Of a DNA stretch of 64,000 nucleotides, positions 46,172 to 58,164 are shown one piece after another. Position numbers and translations under genes: made by a program. This DNA comes from Dicyema japonicum (Eukaryota > Dicyemida > Rhombozoa > Dicyemidae): the NCBI GenBank assembly GCA_011109175.1, contig RDEW01000045.1:100482-164481 (forward strand), written 5' to 3'. Numbering within the stretch: position 1 is the first letter of the stretch; each line of letters starts with the position of its first letter. The notes under the pieces were generated by a model. The model was not told the origin of the DNA and did no database searches. It saw only the letters and a program-made list of their open reading frames with translations.

Positions 46172-46898
46172 CATGTCAGGGAGTTTGAATGACCCATTAA
46201 TCAGAGGAGATCTGAACGACAAGCATGCCTGTTCACAGATGGAAGAGGAAATTTCCGTAATTTTCCCTTAATCTCCTTCACACTCAGTGTATAATAGAGA
46301 TTCCACCCTTTGGTTTACGTCTGTCAGAAACAAAAGTCCGAAAAGCCGATGCCAGGCCATAAATCCGTCGACAGGGTAGTGAGATGTTCCTCTGTTGGAA
46401 AGAAGCTAACGGTTTTCTTCCGCGATCCATCAAGTGCCCAAATTTCTCACCGTGAACCACACGACTCAATGGATGTGTGACTTACTCTTTGAGGAAGTAG
46501 ATTGCGGTATAAGGCCGTAAGAACCCGCATCCATTTAGTTCTCTGTATTTGGACATCTGGTGAACTTTAACTTTCGTGAGGAACCGGTCGTCTACATTAA
46601 CAGTTTATTCTGGAAGCAAGATCCCGGCTGTTCACATTGCCAACCGTTTATACCACTAGGCACGAACGATGGCTCTAGTCAAAAAAAGAAATCGTCTCAA
46701 AAAGAAGGGAGGACTCTCTTCGGAGAGAAGGTGCATCTAAAATCGTTGAGGGATGAAATAAAAGCCAATGAATTCAAAATACAGAAAACAAAATGGACGA
46801 AAATTCTGACTCAGTTTCAGAGGGTAATAGACAACTTGACGGGGACAGACATTTCCGTAATGGACTCTTTATCCCTAGTCGAATGGAGGAGTTTCTAA
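46172..46898 (+). CDS. Unrecognised gene fragment, possibly paladin-like
   Basis: A frame at 46560-46898 begins FNFREEPVVYINS; an R-E-E-P-V-V-Y-I-N box occurs in paladin-type phosphatase-like proteins. A downstream KSLRDEIKANEFKIQ segment could be the following helix. An upstream exon starting MSGSLNDPLIRGDLNDKHAC at 46172 with a GTAATT donor is conceivable. I could not join the exons, and no catalytic C-x5-R box is visible. It may be a pseudogene or something else. Confidence 0.28.
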
Positions 46899-47149
46899 AA
46901 TGGTGGATATGATTTGATGTGATGCTAATGAGTGGTGAAAGGTCTCCCTGACACAAGGCAGTAAGCGAAGTTGTCATGTGGGTTATGTATGTAGCCGGTT
47001 ATCCCTCTTTGCTCAAACTTGTCAGTTTGTGTAAAAATGACTAGAGAAACCTGCGGAGGGCTTGTCGCAAGCTTCGATTATTTGACAAACGACGTAGTCT
47101 CTTCTGGGACCTCCACAGCCCGGATTTGTATACTTATTAAAGCTCAATG

Positions 47150-47250
47150 TTGTATGTATATATGTAAAGACCGACTGGTTCGAGCATGGAGGGGTGTCCG
47201 GCGGGGTCCAAAGCTCGCCTAACGATTTTGTTCAAGGCCATGTTTCTGGG
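47150..47250 (-). mobile_element. LINE family B small fragment
   Basis: The minus strand reads RNMALNKIVRRALDPAGHPS and LEPVGL, overlapping in content with 47920-48010 of the larger copy next to it. Confidence 0.6.
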
Positions 47251-47538
47251 ATCTCTGGTATTAGTGCCCAGAAATGATTTAAGTGGAAATTTTTTTGAAA
47301 TTAGCATTGAAGGTCAGGCCACTTACAGAAATTAAAATTTTTCATATCTGGTGTACTCACTTTTTCGAAAATCTGCTTCATTCACTTTTCGGAAATTTAA
47401 TTAGTATAGACACTTACAGGATGATATTGATCGATATTTTCAAAAACTCAAATTTTTTATATCTGGTTAACTCACTTTTTTGGCAATGTTTTTATTTGTT
47501 AAAACAGTTTTTATTAAGGAAAGAAAGAGAGTGAACGG

Positions 47539-48457
47539 TTATATAGCGGCTGCTCTGACTGCGTGGCTATTTCCTTTCAGGATGGCGAGTGAGATTCGCT
47601 CAAATAACCAGCAGCGCTCACGAGGGTCGCCTGTTCGTGTACCGATCAGATTCCCTAGACGACTCAAGAATTCTAGCGTCGCAGGCGCAAGGGAAACATA
47701 CGTCTCAACGGCGAGTGGAACAAACAAAAAATCCTTGGGTAGGATCGCGTACTTTTCCCGTTTCATTTCCTCGCCTTATCAGCGGCAGAACAAGCTCTAG
47801 AGGCACTCTGGAGTAGGCTGCAAGAGGCAAACGTGTCGGTGCAGGTAACGTCCCAGACAAGAAGTTTTCCGACTTCAAAAGGGAAGATTGTCATCCCATA
47901 TGGTCGTTTCCCGTCCCGCCTGCAAAGACCGACTGGTTTGAGCATGGAAGGGTGTCCGGGGACCTCTAAAGCTCACCTAACGATTTCGTTCAAGGACATG
48001 TTTCTGGGAAATCTGCCTGCACTCTTCCTGCAGAAGAGAGGGTGTAGGCCAAAACATTCGATTTTGTCTCTGCATCTGCACGGATTGGAACACAGACTTT
48101 TAATCCCAGTCGCAATGAGATCTCAATACGGACGCATTCATCATCCAGGAAGGTACCCAGAACTCCATTGGGAATGGCGTTGAGCCATGCACCGCTCTTG
48201 GAAGCCGCCCCCGACAACAAACAGGCACGGCGATGTTGGCTAAATGACACTAGCAAATCTTTGAGAGAATTCCAGCATATATCATTGTTCAAGCCCCGCT
48301 GAGAGAACGAGGAAGGCAGGGAAAGCTGATAAGTGAGGCTCCAGACCTCACGAGCATGGCCGACGTCCTTGTCAATAGAGAATTCAGGTAGAGAGTGTAA
48401 AATCCTCTTGACATGGGAGTTACAGGCCACTAGCGATGATAGGTATTTTTTGGCCAA
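47539..48457 (-). mobile_element. LINE family B, best C-terminal copy
   Basis: From 48457: a Ser/Leu-rich linker, SGAWLNAIPNGVLGTFLDDE, RIEISLRLGLKVC, then LKPVGLCRRDGKRPYG, LLVWDVTCTDTFAS, EKYAILPKDFLFVPLAVET, LEFLSRLGNLIGTRTGDPRE, WLFERISLAILKGNS and the end. The D..VWD.T..DT box is a candidate nuclease centre. This is the fullest version for building the family profile. No RT part is attached, so it is 5'-truncated. Confidence 0.8.
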
Positions 48458-48569
48458 GGATCCCTGACGTCTAACATCAAATGGAACAAATTAGTGATCA
48501 TCAAAATACTTCGATACTTCTTTCTCTTCTGGTCCTCAGCTTGTTTAGAAGCATGACATGAATTCGAGA

Positions 48570-48990
48570 CTGAAGTGGCCAAATTCGTAGACTATGTATC
48601 AACACATGTAGCGTCCTAAATCAGGTTCCGACCATTAACCAAAGGGAATGTTGTCTTCCCGTCGGGGTGTTTGGAATCGTCTCGGATGAGACTATTGGCT
48701 CTAAATGCAGTGGTGGCCAGCAAGGAAAGTGTGTTTTTCAATCTCACATTGAGACAGGGATGCCCAGGGAAACGACAGTGGATGGTAGCCATAAGGATCG
48801 ATCAAACGTCCACAACGACACTGAATGCCATCAAATGCCTTCTAGATATCAAGACAAGTTTATTTGCCTTTTGGAATCCCCTGCTTTCATGATGTCAGAA
48901 TTCAGTGTAAAGAAACAGTCTGCACAGCCTCTTCCAGGAAAAATCAGAAAGTCATTCTCCTCTATATGTCTACTTAGCCTTTTGAAAGCA
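48570..48990 (-). mobile_element. LINE family B degenerate fragment
   Basis: The minus strand reads IRDDSKHPDGKTTFPLVNGR and DATCVDT after a stop, preceded by scrambled coding sequence. A separate insertion from the copy at 47.5-48.4 kb. Confidence 0.55.
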
Positions 48991-48999
48991 TTTCCTTAA

Positions 49000-50080
49000 A
49001 GAGTGATTTTTACATCAATTACTGCAGCTTCAGTCTTCCACATACTGTTGATTGCCTTCATGATCATCGTGATTCTAGCATATACGATTCCCCGTCTATT
49101 TTGTCGACACAACGCCTCAGCTTCTTTGTTGAAAACTCGGTAAAACACATAAATTATTCGACATGAAAACCCTACAGTGGGCCTAATGCACACGAGATAT
49201 GTTGAACCTTAAGAAAACATCTTCCATGATATCCAGCCTCATGCTAATAACTAGTTCTTGTGGAATATGGTCGCTCCCGATATCTCATAGCATTTAGGGC
49301 TTCCCCACAAAGACAAATAGGGGTGACGGAACTAGGAATACACCCAGTTTGTTAGCAGTATTATAAGAAAAATGATTTGGGTCGTCCAACGTAAGGATCA
49401 CAAAGCCACGTGATTCAGACAATAATTCTAAACGGCGTCCATACTGATTTGTCTTATAGCAGCCATAACTAGTATTCTTAGAATTAGATCGCCAACTAAA
49501 ACGGCATAGAGATTCTTGTTGTAGAACTCAGAGATCTCTGTAGAACATGAGTAGTGCTAAGTTATTATGCATTTTCCCTAGGGATCGGGCATTCACTAGC
49601 ACTATTTTTAGGCCTCCCTACGAGCATTTGGGTGACCTTACTTTTTCAAAGTCAAGGTCACCATCTCCGGCCTTTTTAGAGATTGGACATTCACCATATT
49701 TTGTAAAATCCGCGGTCGAGACATAATTGATGCAATTCATTCTGGTCCCAGATGTCTCGCAACATTCAGTCAGGTCGTGCTTTTCTGCACACCAGAGAAA
49801 TCTCCTTTTTACAGGAAGAGGCTATATGTCCCTGTAGATTGCATTTGAAACATCTCAGGGGAGGTCTTCTTGTCCATCCGCACAAGATTGTTTCCCGCCA
49901 AATGTGAAAACCAAAACGAATAAGCGACGTCGCTTCCGATCTGGAACCGATAAATTCTCTGGCGATTGGGAACCACGGCACTCAGTAGAACCACGACATT
50001 TCTCGCCAGAAGGAGCCACATCTCGGACAAAATCCAGATCTTCTTTTTAAACACAGTAAAACAGGTCCTTTAAGATAATT
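49000..50080 (-). mobile_element. LINE ORF1 (gag zinc knuckle) and endonuclease remnant
   Basis: Minus strand. Frame 49766-49981 ends with RCFKCNLQGHIASSCKKE, a C-x2-C-x4-H-x4-C knuckle of LINE gag proteins, with a second degenerate SLVCRKARPD. Downstream, at about 49500-49620, LKIVLVNARSLGKMHNNLAL matches the start of an APE endonuclease. The order ORF1 then endonuclease suits a jockey/CR1-like element. Confidence 0.65.
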
Positions 50081-50394
50081 TGGGAAGTCTTCTCATACAC
50101 ATCCATAATTTTGTGGTTTCAAACGCAAAAAGGGGAAGCGAATTTTTGAGTTTTTCTTTTTTACTTGTCACTGCTTTTCCAACTTTCTTTTGCTTAAATT
50201 TTTGCACACATCACACAACTGTTATCCACGTTTTTTTTCTTTTAATGTCGGTCAACCATTGGGCGTCACCTGAGTAAAGTAAATCCAATGACGCCAGCAG
50301 AGAGGAAGAGAACTCCTCTATCAATTAGCCACATGGAACCACCTGGCCGTAGAATTATTACATAATTTCTATCTAACCAACGAAAAAGTTAATA

Positions 50395-50755
50395 TTTAAC
50401 AATCAGCAACCTTCCTCGCCTGCTGTTCGCCAGCCTGAACGTCTTGTCCAATTGAGCCCTCTGCCCATGTGACATCTCCGGGCTTTGCCGCCTATACTCT
50501 GCGTCAGGCTCCAGGGTTCGCTTTAAAACAGTGGACTGTAGGTATGACTGGTGCTCCCTATCCACCCCTAACTGTTTTAGATAAACTCGTGGTACTTTGG
50601 TGCAATTCCTTTCCACGTCATTACAATTGGAATTACAAAAACCTTGAAACCCCATCTCGTTTGCAAGCAAGTATTACTTCCTTTTTTCTCCATCTCCAAC
50701 TGCAAACGGTCTTGGGACGTAATGCCAACTCCTTTGATAATGACTTGGCCAGATA
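50395..50755 (-). mobile_element. LINE family D C-terminal fragment
   Basis: Minus-strand words: VIPIVMTWKGIAP in one frame, then KQLGVDREHQSYLQSTVLKR and TLEPDAEYRR in the next. This is the last part of the RLE nuclease seen at 25345-25550 plus a longer tail. Confidence 0.65.
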
Positions 50756-50787
50756 AATATTATAAATAAATTTTTTTTCAAATATTA

Positions 50788-52705
50788 TTAAATTATTTTT
50801 TTAAATGTTGAATCTTCCATTTTGGCCACGGAATATCTCATTTTTTTAGTCTGCTGCTCCAAAAGACCAATCCTCACCTCATTCGCTTCGATCTGATTTC
50901 TCATGTCTTGTAAAATATTTCCAGAAGCTTAAATATATCTCCAATTTACTGGTTGGAAGAGGCCCATTCAAGTCAGGATAATACAGCAAAAGCTTCAAGT
51001 GGTCGTCCAACTCGTTTATTCTAGTTTTCGCACTTTTTAAGGCTTCTGATTGGTCAAATAGCAACTTTTTGAGCTCTTCGTTTTCTTTTATCGCCGCGGA
51101 TAAATTTCCAGAACTCGCTGTCCTGGCAGCAACATCAGCCTGAGTCGTTACAGTTTAATACTCTAATTTTTTCTTTTGTCATGTTCCGCAAAAGCTCATT
51201 TCTGGCCTCTGACTCATTCTGGGCTAACGTCAGCTTCTCTCTGAGGTCGGCATTCTCATCATTGAGCTGACTTGAAGATTCACTAAGCTCCTCAATTCTG
51301 TCCAACAGAATCGACTGCTTGTCTTGGACTGTCTACAGCCGTTCAAATAACCTCAACTTTAAGTCGACTTTCGACTAAAGACTTCGACCTCTTTTCTTGC
51401 TCCACCAAGGCAGCCAATTCCGCCAGTTTTTGTTCCATTATATTCATCCCCAAGTTACTGTCTTCACACCGCTTTTCTAAGCTTATGATTTTGGTGGACA
51501 ATTCAGAATTTTCCTTCACTGCACATTTATCGGAAAACCTCACTTATAGAACCCCCTTGAGCTTCAAGTTGGGAGATATTCTCCTTCATATTCGTCACCA
51601 ATAAATTTTGTTCGTTTTCTCTTCGCTCAGACTCTCTGAGGTTCCCGAGGACTTCTTCCAATTCGAGCTGTATTTTGATTTTTTCGTCATTTATGATGTC
51701 GTTAGTGGCTTCCATTTGCTTCATTCGTCCCTCAAGGCGGCTCAGATTTTGTTGATAGTTGGATCTTTCTCTCCTTTGCTCAGTTTCCATGGTTTCGACC
51801 ATTTTGTGGGAGTTTTACAATTTATTTCCAACTCCAAGTAAAGAGAGAGAATTTTGGAGACATCTTCTTTAAGGGCGTCGATGATTTGAAAGGGCGACTC
51901 CATTCCATTGACACATTCTGTAGGGAAGTAATCGAAGACGTCTTTTATCATTGATTTGATTTTATTTTTCTCACAAAACGTCAGAATTTCACTGCACGTC
52001 TTAAATGAGCACGAAACCAACTCTTTTCAGGACCAGATCTGTTCGGTGACATCCCTCACAAGGAACAAAGCACGTCCTTTCTGTTTGCGTCCCTTTAACC
52101 GAATAGTCAACCGCCAATCCTTCTAAAATTACACAAATTGATTCTCCTTTGATCTCCTGTTTATTAGGGGGAGATCCTTTGCCAAATGAATTCTCGGAAG
52201 ATGAGTCACTAATCTGTTGCTCAAGTTGGCTGATTTTCCTCGCGTATGTCTGTTGCTGGAGGTCATCTTCAAACCCTTACTTGTGAATTTATATGGAGGA
52301 AGTAATCATTCAGAAAAGACAGCAGAACCCAGTATTTATTGATGGCAAGTCCCAAGGAGGTGAATTTGGAGACTGAACTGTTCCTCTGTCCATTTATTAG
52401 AGTACTCAGCTGTTCAGTTAGGAGATTAAGCAGAAAAACGAATCCGGGAATATTAAAAGCTCTAACCTGTCAATCGTGAGCTCAAGTAGGAGAATGTAAT
52501 GATTCAGCTTATCCTGAGTGTCTTGGCACATTTTGTTTAAATATTGAGAGACGTCTACTGAGTGGGCTTTCAAAGTCGGGAACTTCCACGAAACATAATT
52601 TTCCAATTCTTCACATTGGGGACTTATATTTTGGAGAGAATTGTTGATGTCATTAAGATCACTTGAAATACATTGGATGCACAAATCTAAGCTTTGTTGG
52701 GACAT
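50788..52705 (-). CDS. CCDC157: CCDC157-like coiled-coil protein
   Basis: The start at 52705 gives a folded N-terminal part with YVSWKFPTLKAHSVDVSQYL and ILLLELTIDRLELL, the block that is characteristic of CCDC157 (S-W-K-F-P...LLEL.IDRL.LLL). A second conserved segment, CSEILTFCEKNKIKS and DYFPTECV, lies at 51900-52010. Then long heptad-rich exons at 50960-51830 (RMKQMEATNDIIN, KLAELAALVEQEKRSKSLV). The C-terminal LDDHLKLLLYYPDLNGPLP block also matches, followed after a 22-nt intron (50928-50949) by another coiled coil to a stop at 50788. Several internal joints are not resolved (51100-51200, 51340-51540, 52020-52420). The cellular role is little known; CCDC157 has been linked to Golgi function and sperm. 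Confidence 0.75.
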
Positions 52706-52854
52706 TAAATCTAATTTTGATAATTAAGTTGTCAACTTGACATTTTGATTTTTTCGTTTCTTGGATACTTTTTAAATTATTTTATTAAAAAATTTAAATT
52801 AAAATTTATTTTTAAGTTTTTAGTGAAGGCTATCTTATGTTTTTTATTTAAATA

Positions 52855-53070
52855 AATACCAGCCTGGTCCTAGGATTCCTTTCTCCCTTTTGCCTTCTTC
52901 AATTCCTAAGAGGTGTCATGTGATCCACCTATCCAAGGAGACACAAGTACCTGGTCGGCAAACAAAAAGTATCTACTCCATTGGAGAGGCATTACGCTGG
53001 CGGATATGAATGGACATGACATTTGGAAAGGATGAGTCTCATTTTGACCGTGGGAACTGGGATCAATTAA
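52855..53070 (+). repeat. Dispersed repeat, unknown family
   Basis: The words GGATTCCTTTCTCCCTTTTG, CTTCTTCAATTC and ACCGTGGGAACTGGGAT recur in modified form at 53655-53760 and near 3465. It may be part of a LINE untranslated region. Confidence 0.35.
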
Positions 53071-53279
53071 CTGGTTGAGAACTCTCTTTTCTTAAATAAA
53101 TTGACTTAACGCATTTCACCAAGAAAATTAAAATTCTTACGTTTTTGGTTAACCAAAAAATTTGGTTAGACTTATTTAAATATAAAGTTAAATTAGTCAC
53201 AATTTTAGAATAAAAATATTTATAAAAATTACAAGATTTAACCTCGAAAGGTCTCTTACTTAAAAAAACTGCATTTTAC

Positions 53280-53480
53280 GCAGAGCCATATTAGCTATAG
53301 CTCCGCTCAGGCAGGGCACATTTTTTAAGTAGGAACAGTTATTATAACTAATCGTAGAGGGATACCCAAGGAATGCTCTTCACTTCTTTTTGTTGTGTGT
53401 CCTATATAGTCGATCTGGTTCCGCAGTGAAATGTTAACTGATGACTGAGTCACTTGTCAAGCCCAAGCACACTTATAACT
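53280..53480 (-). repeat. SINE family 1, 5'-truncated copy
   Basis: Has AGCTCCGCTCAGGCAGG (shared with 20.46 kb), the T-rich start and GGTTCCGCAGTGAAATGTTA, then breaks off before the tRNA-like head. Confidence 0.7.
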
Positions 53481-54039
53481 GGTAAAATAAAAATGTTTAA
53501 ATTTTAATTCCCTTTATATTTAAACTCCCCTTATAATTGATTTATTAACTTTTAGCAAATGAAGTGTCACAATCATTACTATTTTGGTAGTAATAGAAGA
53601 AATTAGCGCTGTCGTTCAAGTCACGATTAGTTGTAGGGTCATTCCCAAACTGATATCCACCGGGTCAAAAGATTCCCTTCTCCCCTTTGCTTTCTTCAAC
53701 TTCAAGAAATTTCATGTAACCCATCTTCCAATTAGACATCCAATGTCTGACCAGCATCCCGAAATGATCAATCTCTTACATACTCCACTTAACGGAGTCC
53801 CCACAATAACGGATATTTACGGACGAGTCGCCTAGAAAACACGTTTTACTGAAACCACATGAACTAGAAGTACCTAACAATACGTTAACTCTCGACCTCT
53901 TTCCGACCTTATAAAATAAAAAATATTAGAACACCACAACCTATTAAAAATTGTCATTAACAGCCAAATGAAAGAATAATTTATATAAAAACTAAGAAAA
54001 ACGTAACCGACAGATCAACACGTTACAAAAACAGGTTTT

Positions 54040-55543
54040 CTAAAGCTGTGCCATGAAGGTTTGACAACGACTAAAAATATACAAAAAACCAACAATAAGG
54101 GATAGTACGAGACTCGACAAAATTAGAGAAAACACACAGTTCCATGAATAAGAGGCAAGAAAACCAGCTAAAAGAGGACCAAATGCAGCTCCTAAAGTAA
54201 CTAAAGACCCAACCCAGTGACCCAATTCCGTCAATAAACGAAGAGATCATAGAAACTATTCCGGGTTTCTGTCTGATTTTGTAGGAGGCACCCAAATCCG
54301 CAGCAATGGCAGTAACCAACAAACCAAATGTACCATTGACAAGCATTCCAATGGCGAATAAAAGTCCAGCAGAGATGTAATATTCAGATATGGGGGTAAC
54401 AGTGAACATCACTACGACAGGACAGCATATCAGGAGTTGAATGAAACAAATAAACGGTCCCTTACCGTATTTGTCCAACAAAACACCAGAAAACACACAA
54501 CCTACACCAATAAGCACTCAACTACCGAAAATACTGCCAAAGTCATAGAAGGTAGACATTGTCCCGGACTGATTGGCGGTCAGTCCGCTTGTGGAAGACG
54601 AATATATATAGCTGGGGAGCCAGTAGAGTAAAATATATCCGTTCATCTTTACGAAGAAGCAGCAGAACGAATAGCAAAAAAAGCACTAATCTATAATACA
54701 CCAAAGTACAGGAATTCCAAAGATATCAGAGAAGGACAGGTGTCAGAGTTCTCTGGATTAAAGTCTCCACATGGCCACTATCCCCAACAAATCCAAGGTC
54801 GTTCGGTCTCTCATGCATAAACCGGTAAATTAGGAATCCAAAAATAAAAGTAATTGCACCAGGGACTACAAAAGAGAGTCCCCAGTCAATATCGAGGAAG
54901 TAACCGGCAATCACAGTGCCCAAGGCGTTGCCAATATGAGAGTGGGAGTTCCACAGGCCCAGAACGAAGCCACGTCTGTCAAATAAGAACAAACGTAACT
55001 GATTCTTCCCCACCCAGTTTGTGATGATTTCGATGAGACAAGGCCACCCCGACGACATGGCCAGACCAGAGAAAAACTGAATCCCAAAATAGTACAAATA
55101 CACGTGGATCGAAAAGAAATGCCCTAAACCAAAGAAGATAGTCAACAGGCCAGAAACCAAGGTGAAAAACGCCAATACATGTGTCACCTTGTACCCACGT
55201 GTAATCTGTTTACTGAAATAAGGGAATTTTTACAAGAAAATCATCCCGAATGCGTATGGAAGTAGAAAACCGTAGTCCAACCATCCAAACAGAGTTTTGG
55301 CGTTGGGGGAGTCTGCAAATATTACAAAATGTCCACCAAAAGGCGAGAAGCTGCACGTCTTGCAGTCATCCACGTGGAGAACATTCTTTTGGTGATTTAG
55401 TGTAATCATATACTCTGACTATCGTAAGCGGTTTTCTGGCACAGTGCAGGATCACGTAGGTTGCATATGTAAAGATCCACGTGTATATTTGATAACTATA
55501 TATTTTATTAATTGTACCATTTGAACAAATCAAAACCATTCAT
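54040..55543 (-). CDS. SLC37: SLC37-family sugar-phosphate exchanger
   Basis: Major-facilitator membrane protein; known SLC37 members exchange glucose-6-phosphate for phosphate across the ER membrane. The ATG at 55543 gives MNGFDLFKC, then helix 1 WIFTYATYVILHCARKPLTI. FGWLDYGFLLPYAFGMIF, LVSGLLTIFFGLGHFF, SSGWPCLIEIITNWVGKNQ, GFVLGLWNSHSHIGNALG and WGLSFVVPGAITFIFGFLIY follow. After the central loop come ILLYWLPSYIY, STFYDFGSIFG, LLDKYGKGPFICF, LLVTAIAADLG, SFIDGIGSLG and a last helix, with a stop at 54040. Introns: 55496-55517 (22 nt), 55213-55233 (21), 54976-54999 (24). Frame changes near 54700, 54520 and 54240 point to more introns or indels. The subfamily (A1-A4) cannot be told. Confidence 0.9.
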
Positions 55544-55649
55544 GAAGCACGATATTGATTTAATTATTTTTAAATGAAATATTTTTTATATACTTATAAA
55601 TTTAAATAACCATTAATTTTTGTTTTTATTTTAAAATTATTTCTATATT

Positions 55650-55860
55650 CGTCTCGTAGTCCCGATGACTTAATGTAATAAGTTCAGGACCAAAATCATA
55701 AAGTCTCGGTTCGAATCCCACTGCCGTCCATTCGGTTGAAGGTTCCACGCATCTACGATGCTTTGGGGTGGACGAGTGACACCGTTATCACTGTTTCATC
55801 ACTGCAGAATTGGATTGTCTTTGGAACTCACACACAAACAAAAAGAAAAAGAAGCCAAGA
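55650..55860 (+). repeat. SINE family 1, plus-strand copy
   Basis: B box GGTTCGAATCC at 55708-55718, then GAAGGTTCCACGCATCTACG, GACGAGTGACACC, ACTGCAGAATTGGATTG and an A-rich tail ACAAACAAAAAGAAAAAG. The only copy of this family on the plus strand here. Confidence 0.85.
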
Positions 55861-56337
55861 ACACTTTCAATCTCTTGGATATGCCTAGGATTAATAATGG
55901 AACATCACCACTCCTTTTTTGGATGGCTGTATTTTTTGTCTCGTAGTCACACGCAAACAATTAAAGTTGCATGGGAAGAAAGGGTTTGGGTCTGCTGGGT
56001 AATATTGTAGGGAGTTTGAAGATTCTCTTGTATTACTCTGTTCCTGATGACCATTATTGTGGTGTCATGTGTTCCATTAGTCTCAGGTGACGCCAAGTGC
56101 CAGGATGGCGCCAAAAATAACCATTAAACAATTCCTACTCAATTGGATCATACCTGGGGAACTGTAACCCATCGTAGTTTATTTCTCTCCCTTCTCTGTA
56201 TTCGCAAGGATTTCTGTGTGATTTTGGAAGGTCATGTCAGGGACCGGAAATATTAGGATATTATGATTCAAACCACTTTAAAGAAATCACTGATTTCACT
56301 GTGGCTATCGAATGCCTTTAATTTTCATAGACTGAGA

Positions 56338-56395
56338 TAAGGCCACCCGGACGACGTGGCCAGACCAGAGAAAAACACCAGAGACTACTAAAGAT
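56338..56395 (+). repeat. Fragment copied from the SLC37 gene
   Basis: AAGGCCACCCGGACGACGTG and GCCAGACCAGAGAAAAA match 55041-55078 with two changes. It then jumps to CACCAGAGACTACTAAAG, which resembles 54862-54878. So two SLC37 exon pieces are fused with the part between them deleted. Confidence 0.55.
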
Positions 56396-56644
56396 GTTAA
56401 TCATGAAAGCAGTTGTTGAAGATTTTTGAGTATCTCCACAGAACTACTGGATATCACTATTTTTCAGGCGAGGAGAAAGTTGGGTTATTTTCAGGAAGAA
56501 ATCACGTACGTATTTCATTGAATATTACACCTGCGGTTAATTGGGAGAGGTCCCTTGTTAATGCGAGATGGTTTTTCACTCAAAAAGCTAAGAAAGCTAA
56601 TGGAAGGATTGTTGAGTATTGTTAAGAACTGTAAACGGGGAAGG

Positions 56645-56945
56645 CTGTCCAGTTCCGCAATGAGGTATGACTACATCCACAGCGTAAGAGTGAGAGTCGC
56701 ACTAAGACGGGTTTTGGGAGGAACTATTCTGAAACGCTAATTGCTCGTCAGCCATAAAACATCGTAGATGCACGGAACCTTCGGTCTGAATAAATAACTG
56801 CAAGATTCGAACCGGAAAGGATCCAAGTTTGTCTAGCACTTAAAAAACACTCCGGAAATACTTCAGAGGAAATCCTTCCACCAAGTAGGTAACGGTGTGG
56901 GAGTCGAGCCCAGAGCTAACGACTTCAGTTTAAGTACATAGTGAA
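56645..56945 (-). repeat. SINE family 1 copy followed by SINE family 2 piece
   Basis: Family 1: TCCAGTTCCGCAATGAGGTA, AACATCGTAGATGCACGGAA and a B box complement GATTCGAACC at 56804-56813. Family 2 follows at 56865-56935 with AATCCTTCCACCAAGTAGGT and the B box GGCTCGACTCC on the minus strand. Confidence 0.65.
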
Positions 56946-56949
56946 AATT

Positions 56950-57700
56950 TAGGATGACTCAAAAATTGCACAAAATACGTAAAAATTATTATTAAGAACA
57001 TTCGAGAAGTTTTTGCTACGTAGACTTTCTCAAGTTTTCCTAAATTTTATGTCAGATGCGGTTCGAACCTGGAGTTTTGTGCATTCGATTATCCTGATTC
57101 TGAAATTTCGTATATCCAAAATACTCCGAGTCTTCAATTCGTCCATTACATTAGTGAAACGGGGGAATCTGTAGAAACTAAGACGATTCCTCGTTAGAAA
57201 TTAACATCCCTAAGAAATTTTCGTGTATAGATCTTTCCCCGAATGGATTCATGATTTCTATGAGGACTGAGACATATAAAGTAAGCAAAATGGTTAAAGA
57301 CAATCAATTATGCAGTTGAGGTTTCCCTATATTTCAGAGACTGAGATAAGGGTTTGCTCTTTAGAAAATGTTACTATGTACTGGTGTACAGAAGAGCATT
57401 TGAATCATCACTAAAGGGATTGTTATGAGGAAAATAGTGAATGAAGAAAGTGAATCAGGTGCGACTATTCATTAGTAGTTGATCTTGATAAATTGGAGCT
57501 GTCCTCAAAAACTCTCTTAGCTTAAGTGTCTAGATAAATTAGATATTCCACTTAACCCTAACACCACATGCGTTTACAAATGAGTTGAATCACTATGAGT
57601 CGATTGACAGCGAAGAATCCTATGATCAAAGTATTTTATGCGCAGTCGATACTTTTATGGGTAGAATTCAAATTTCACAAATTTTCATTTAAATGTCTAG
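56950..57700. other. Intergenic, nothing recognised
   Basis: A B-box-like GGTTCGAACC at 57061-57070 stands alone. No gene or complete repeat was found. Confidence 0.3.
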
Positions 57701-57850
57701 TTTATTTATTCTAAGACAGAAAATCACCATTAAATTAAGGAAGAAAAAACACGCACTTAAGAGGCCTTTAGGAGATCCAACCACATCTTCATTCGCTGTC
57801 CCTCACAAGATCCCACGCACCTCCTCTAGACTCATGCACTAGTAGGGGGT
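57700..57850 (-). mobile_element. LINE 3' end fragment (family E relative)
   Basis: TTTATTCTAAGACAGAAAAT and TTAAGAGGCCTTTAGGAGAT followed by CCACATCTTCATTCGCTGTC parallel the family E tail at 40.08 kb in order but with many changes. Confidence 0.4.
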
Positions 57851-58164
57851 CACGTGAGATGAACCGCACACCTGTTATCGTCGAGAAGAGCTTATGTCCT
57901 GTATTGTCCAAGAAGCACCTTTATGAAGTTGTGTTTTCTTTAGCAAGGAGACGTCACATGGCTAAATTATCGTCCAAAAGTCATGAGGGAGTCAAATACT
58001 CAATATTTTTGAAGGGAATTTGTTCACGTTTCAGAATCAGTCTGAGGCGGACTCGAAAGTTAATTTTTTTATTTTTTTAGATTTAAATTAAATTTGGTAA
58101 TTTTATTTATTTTATTCAAATTAATTTAAAAAATAAATACTATTTTATTTTGTTCTTGTTTGTG

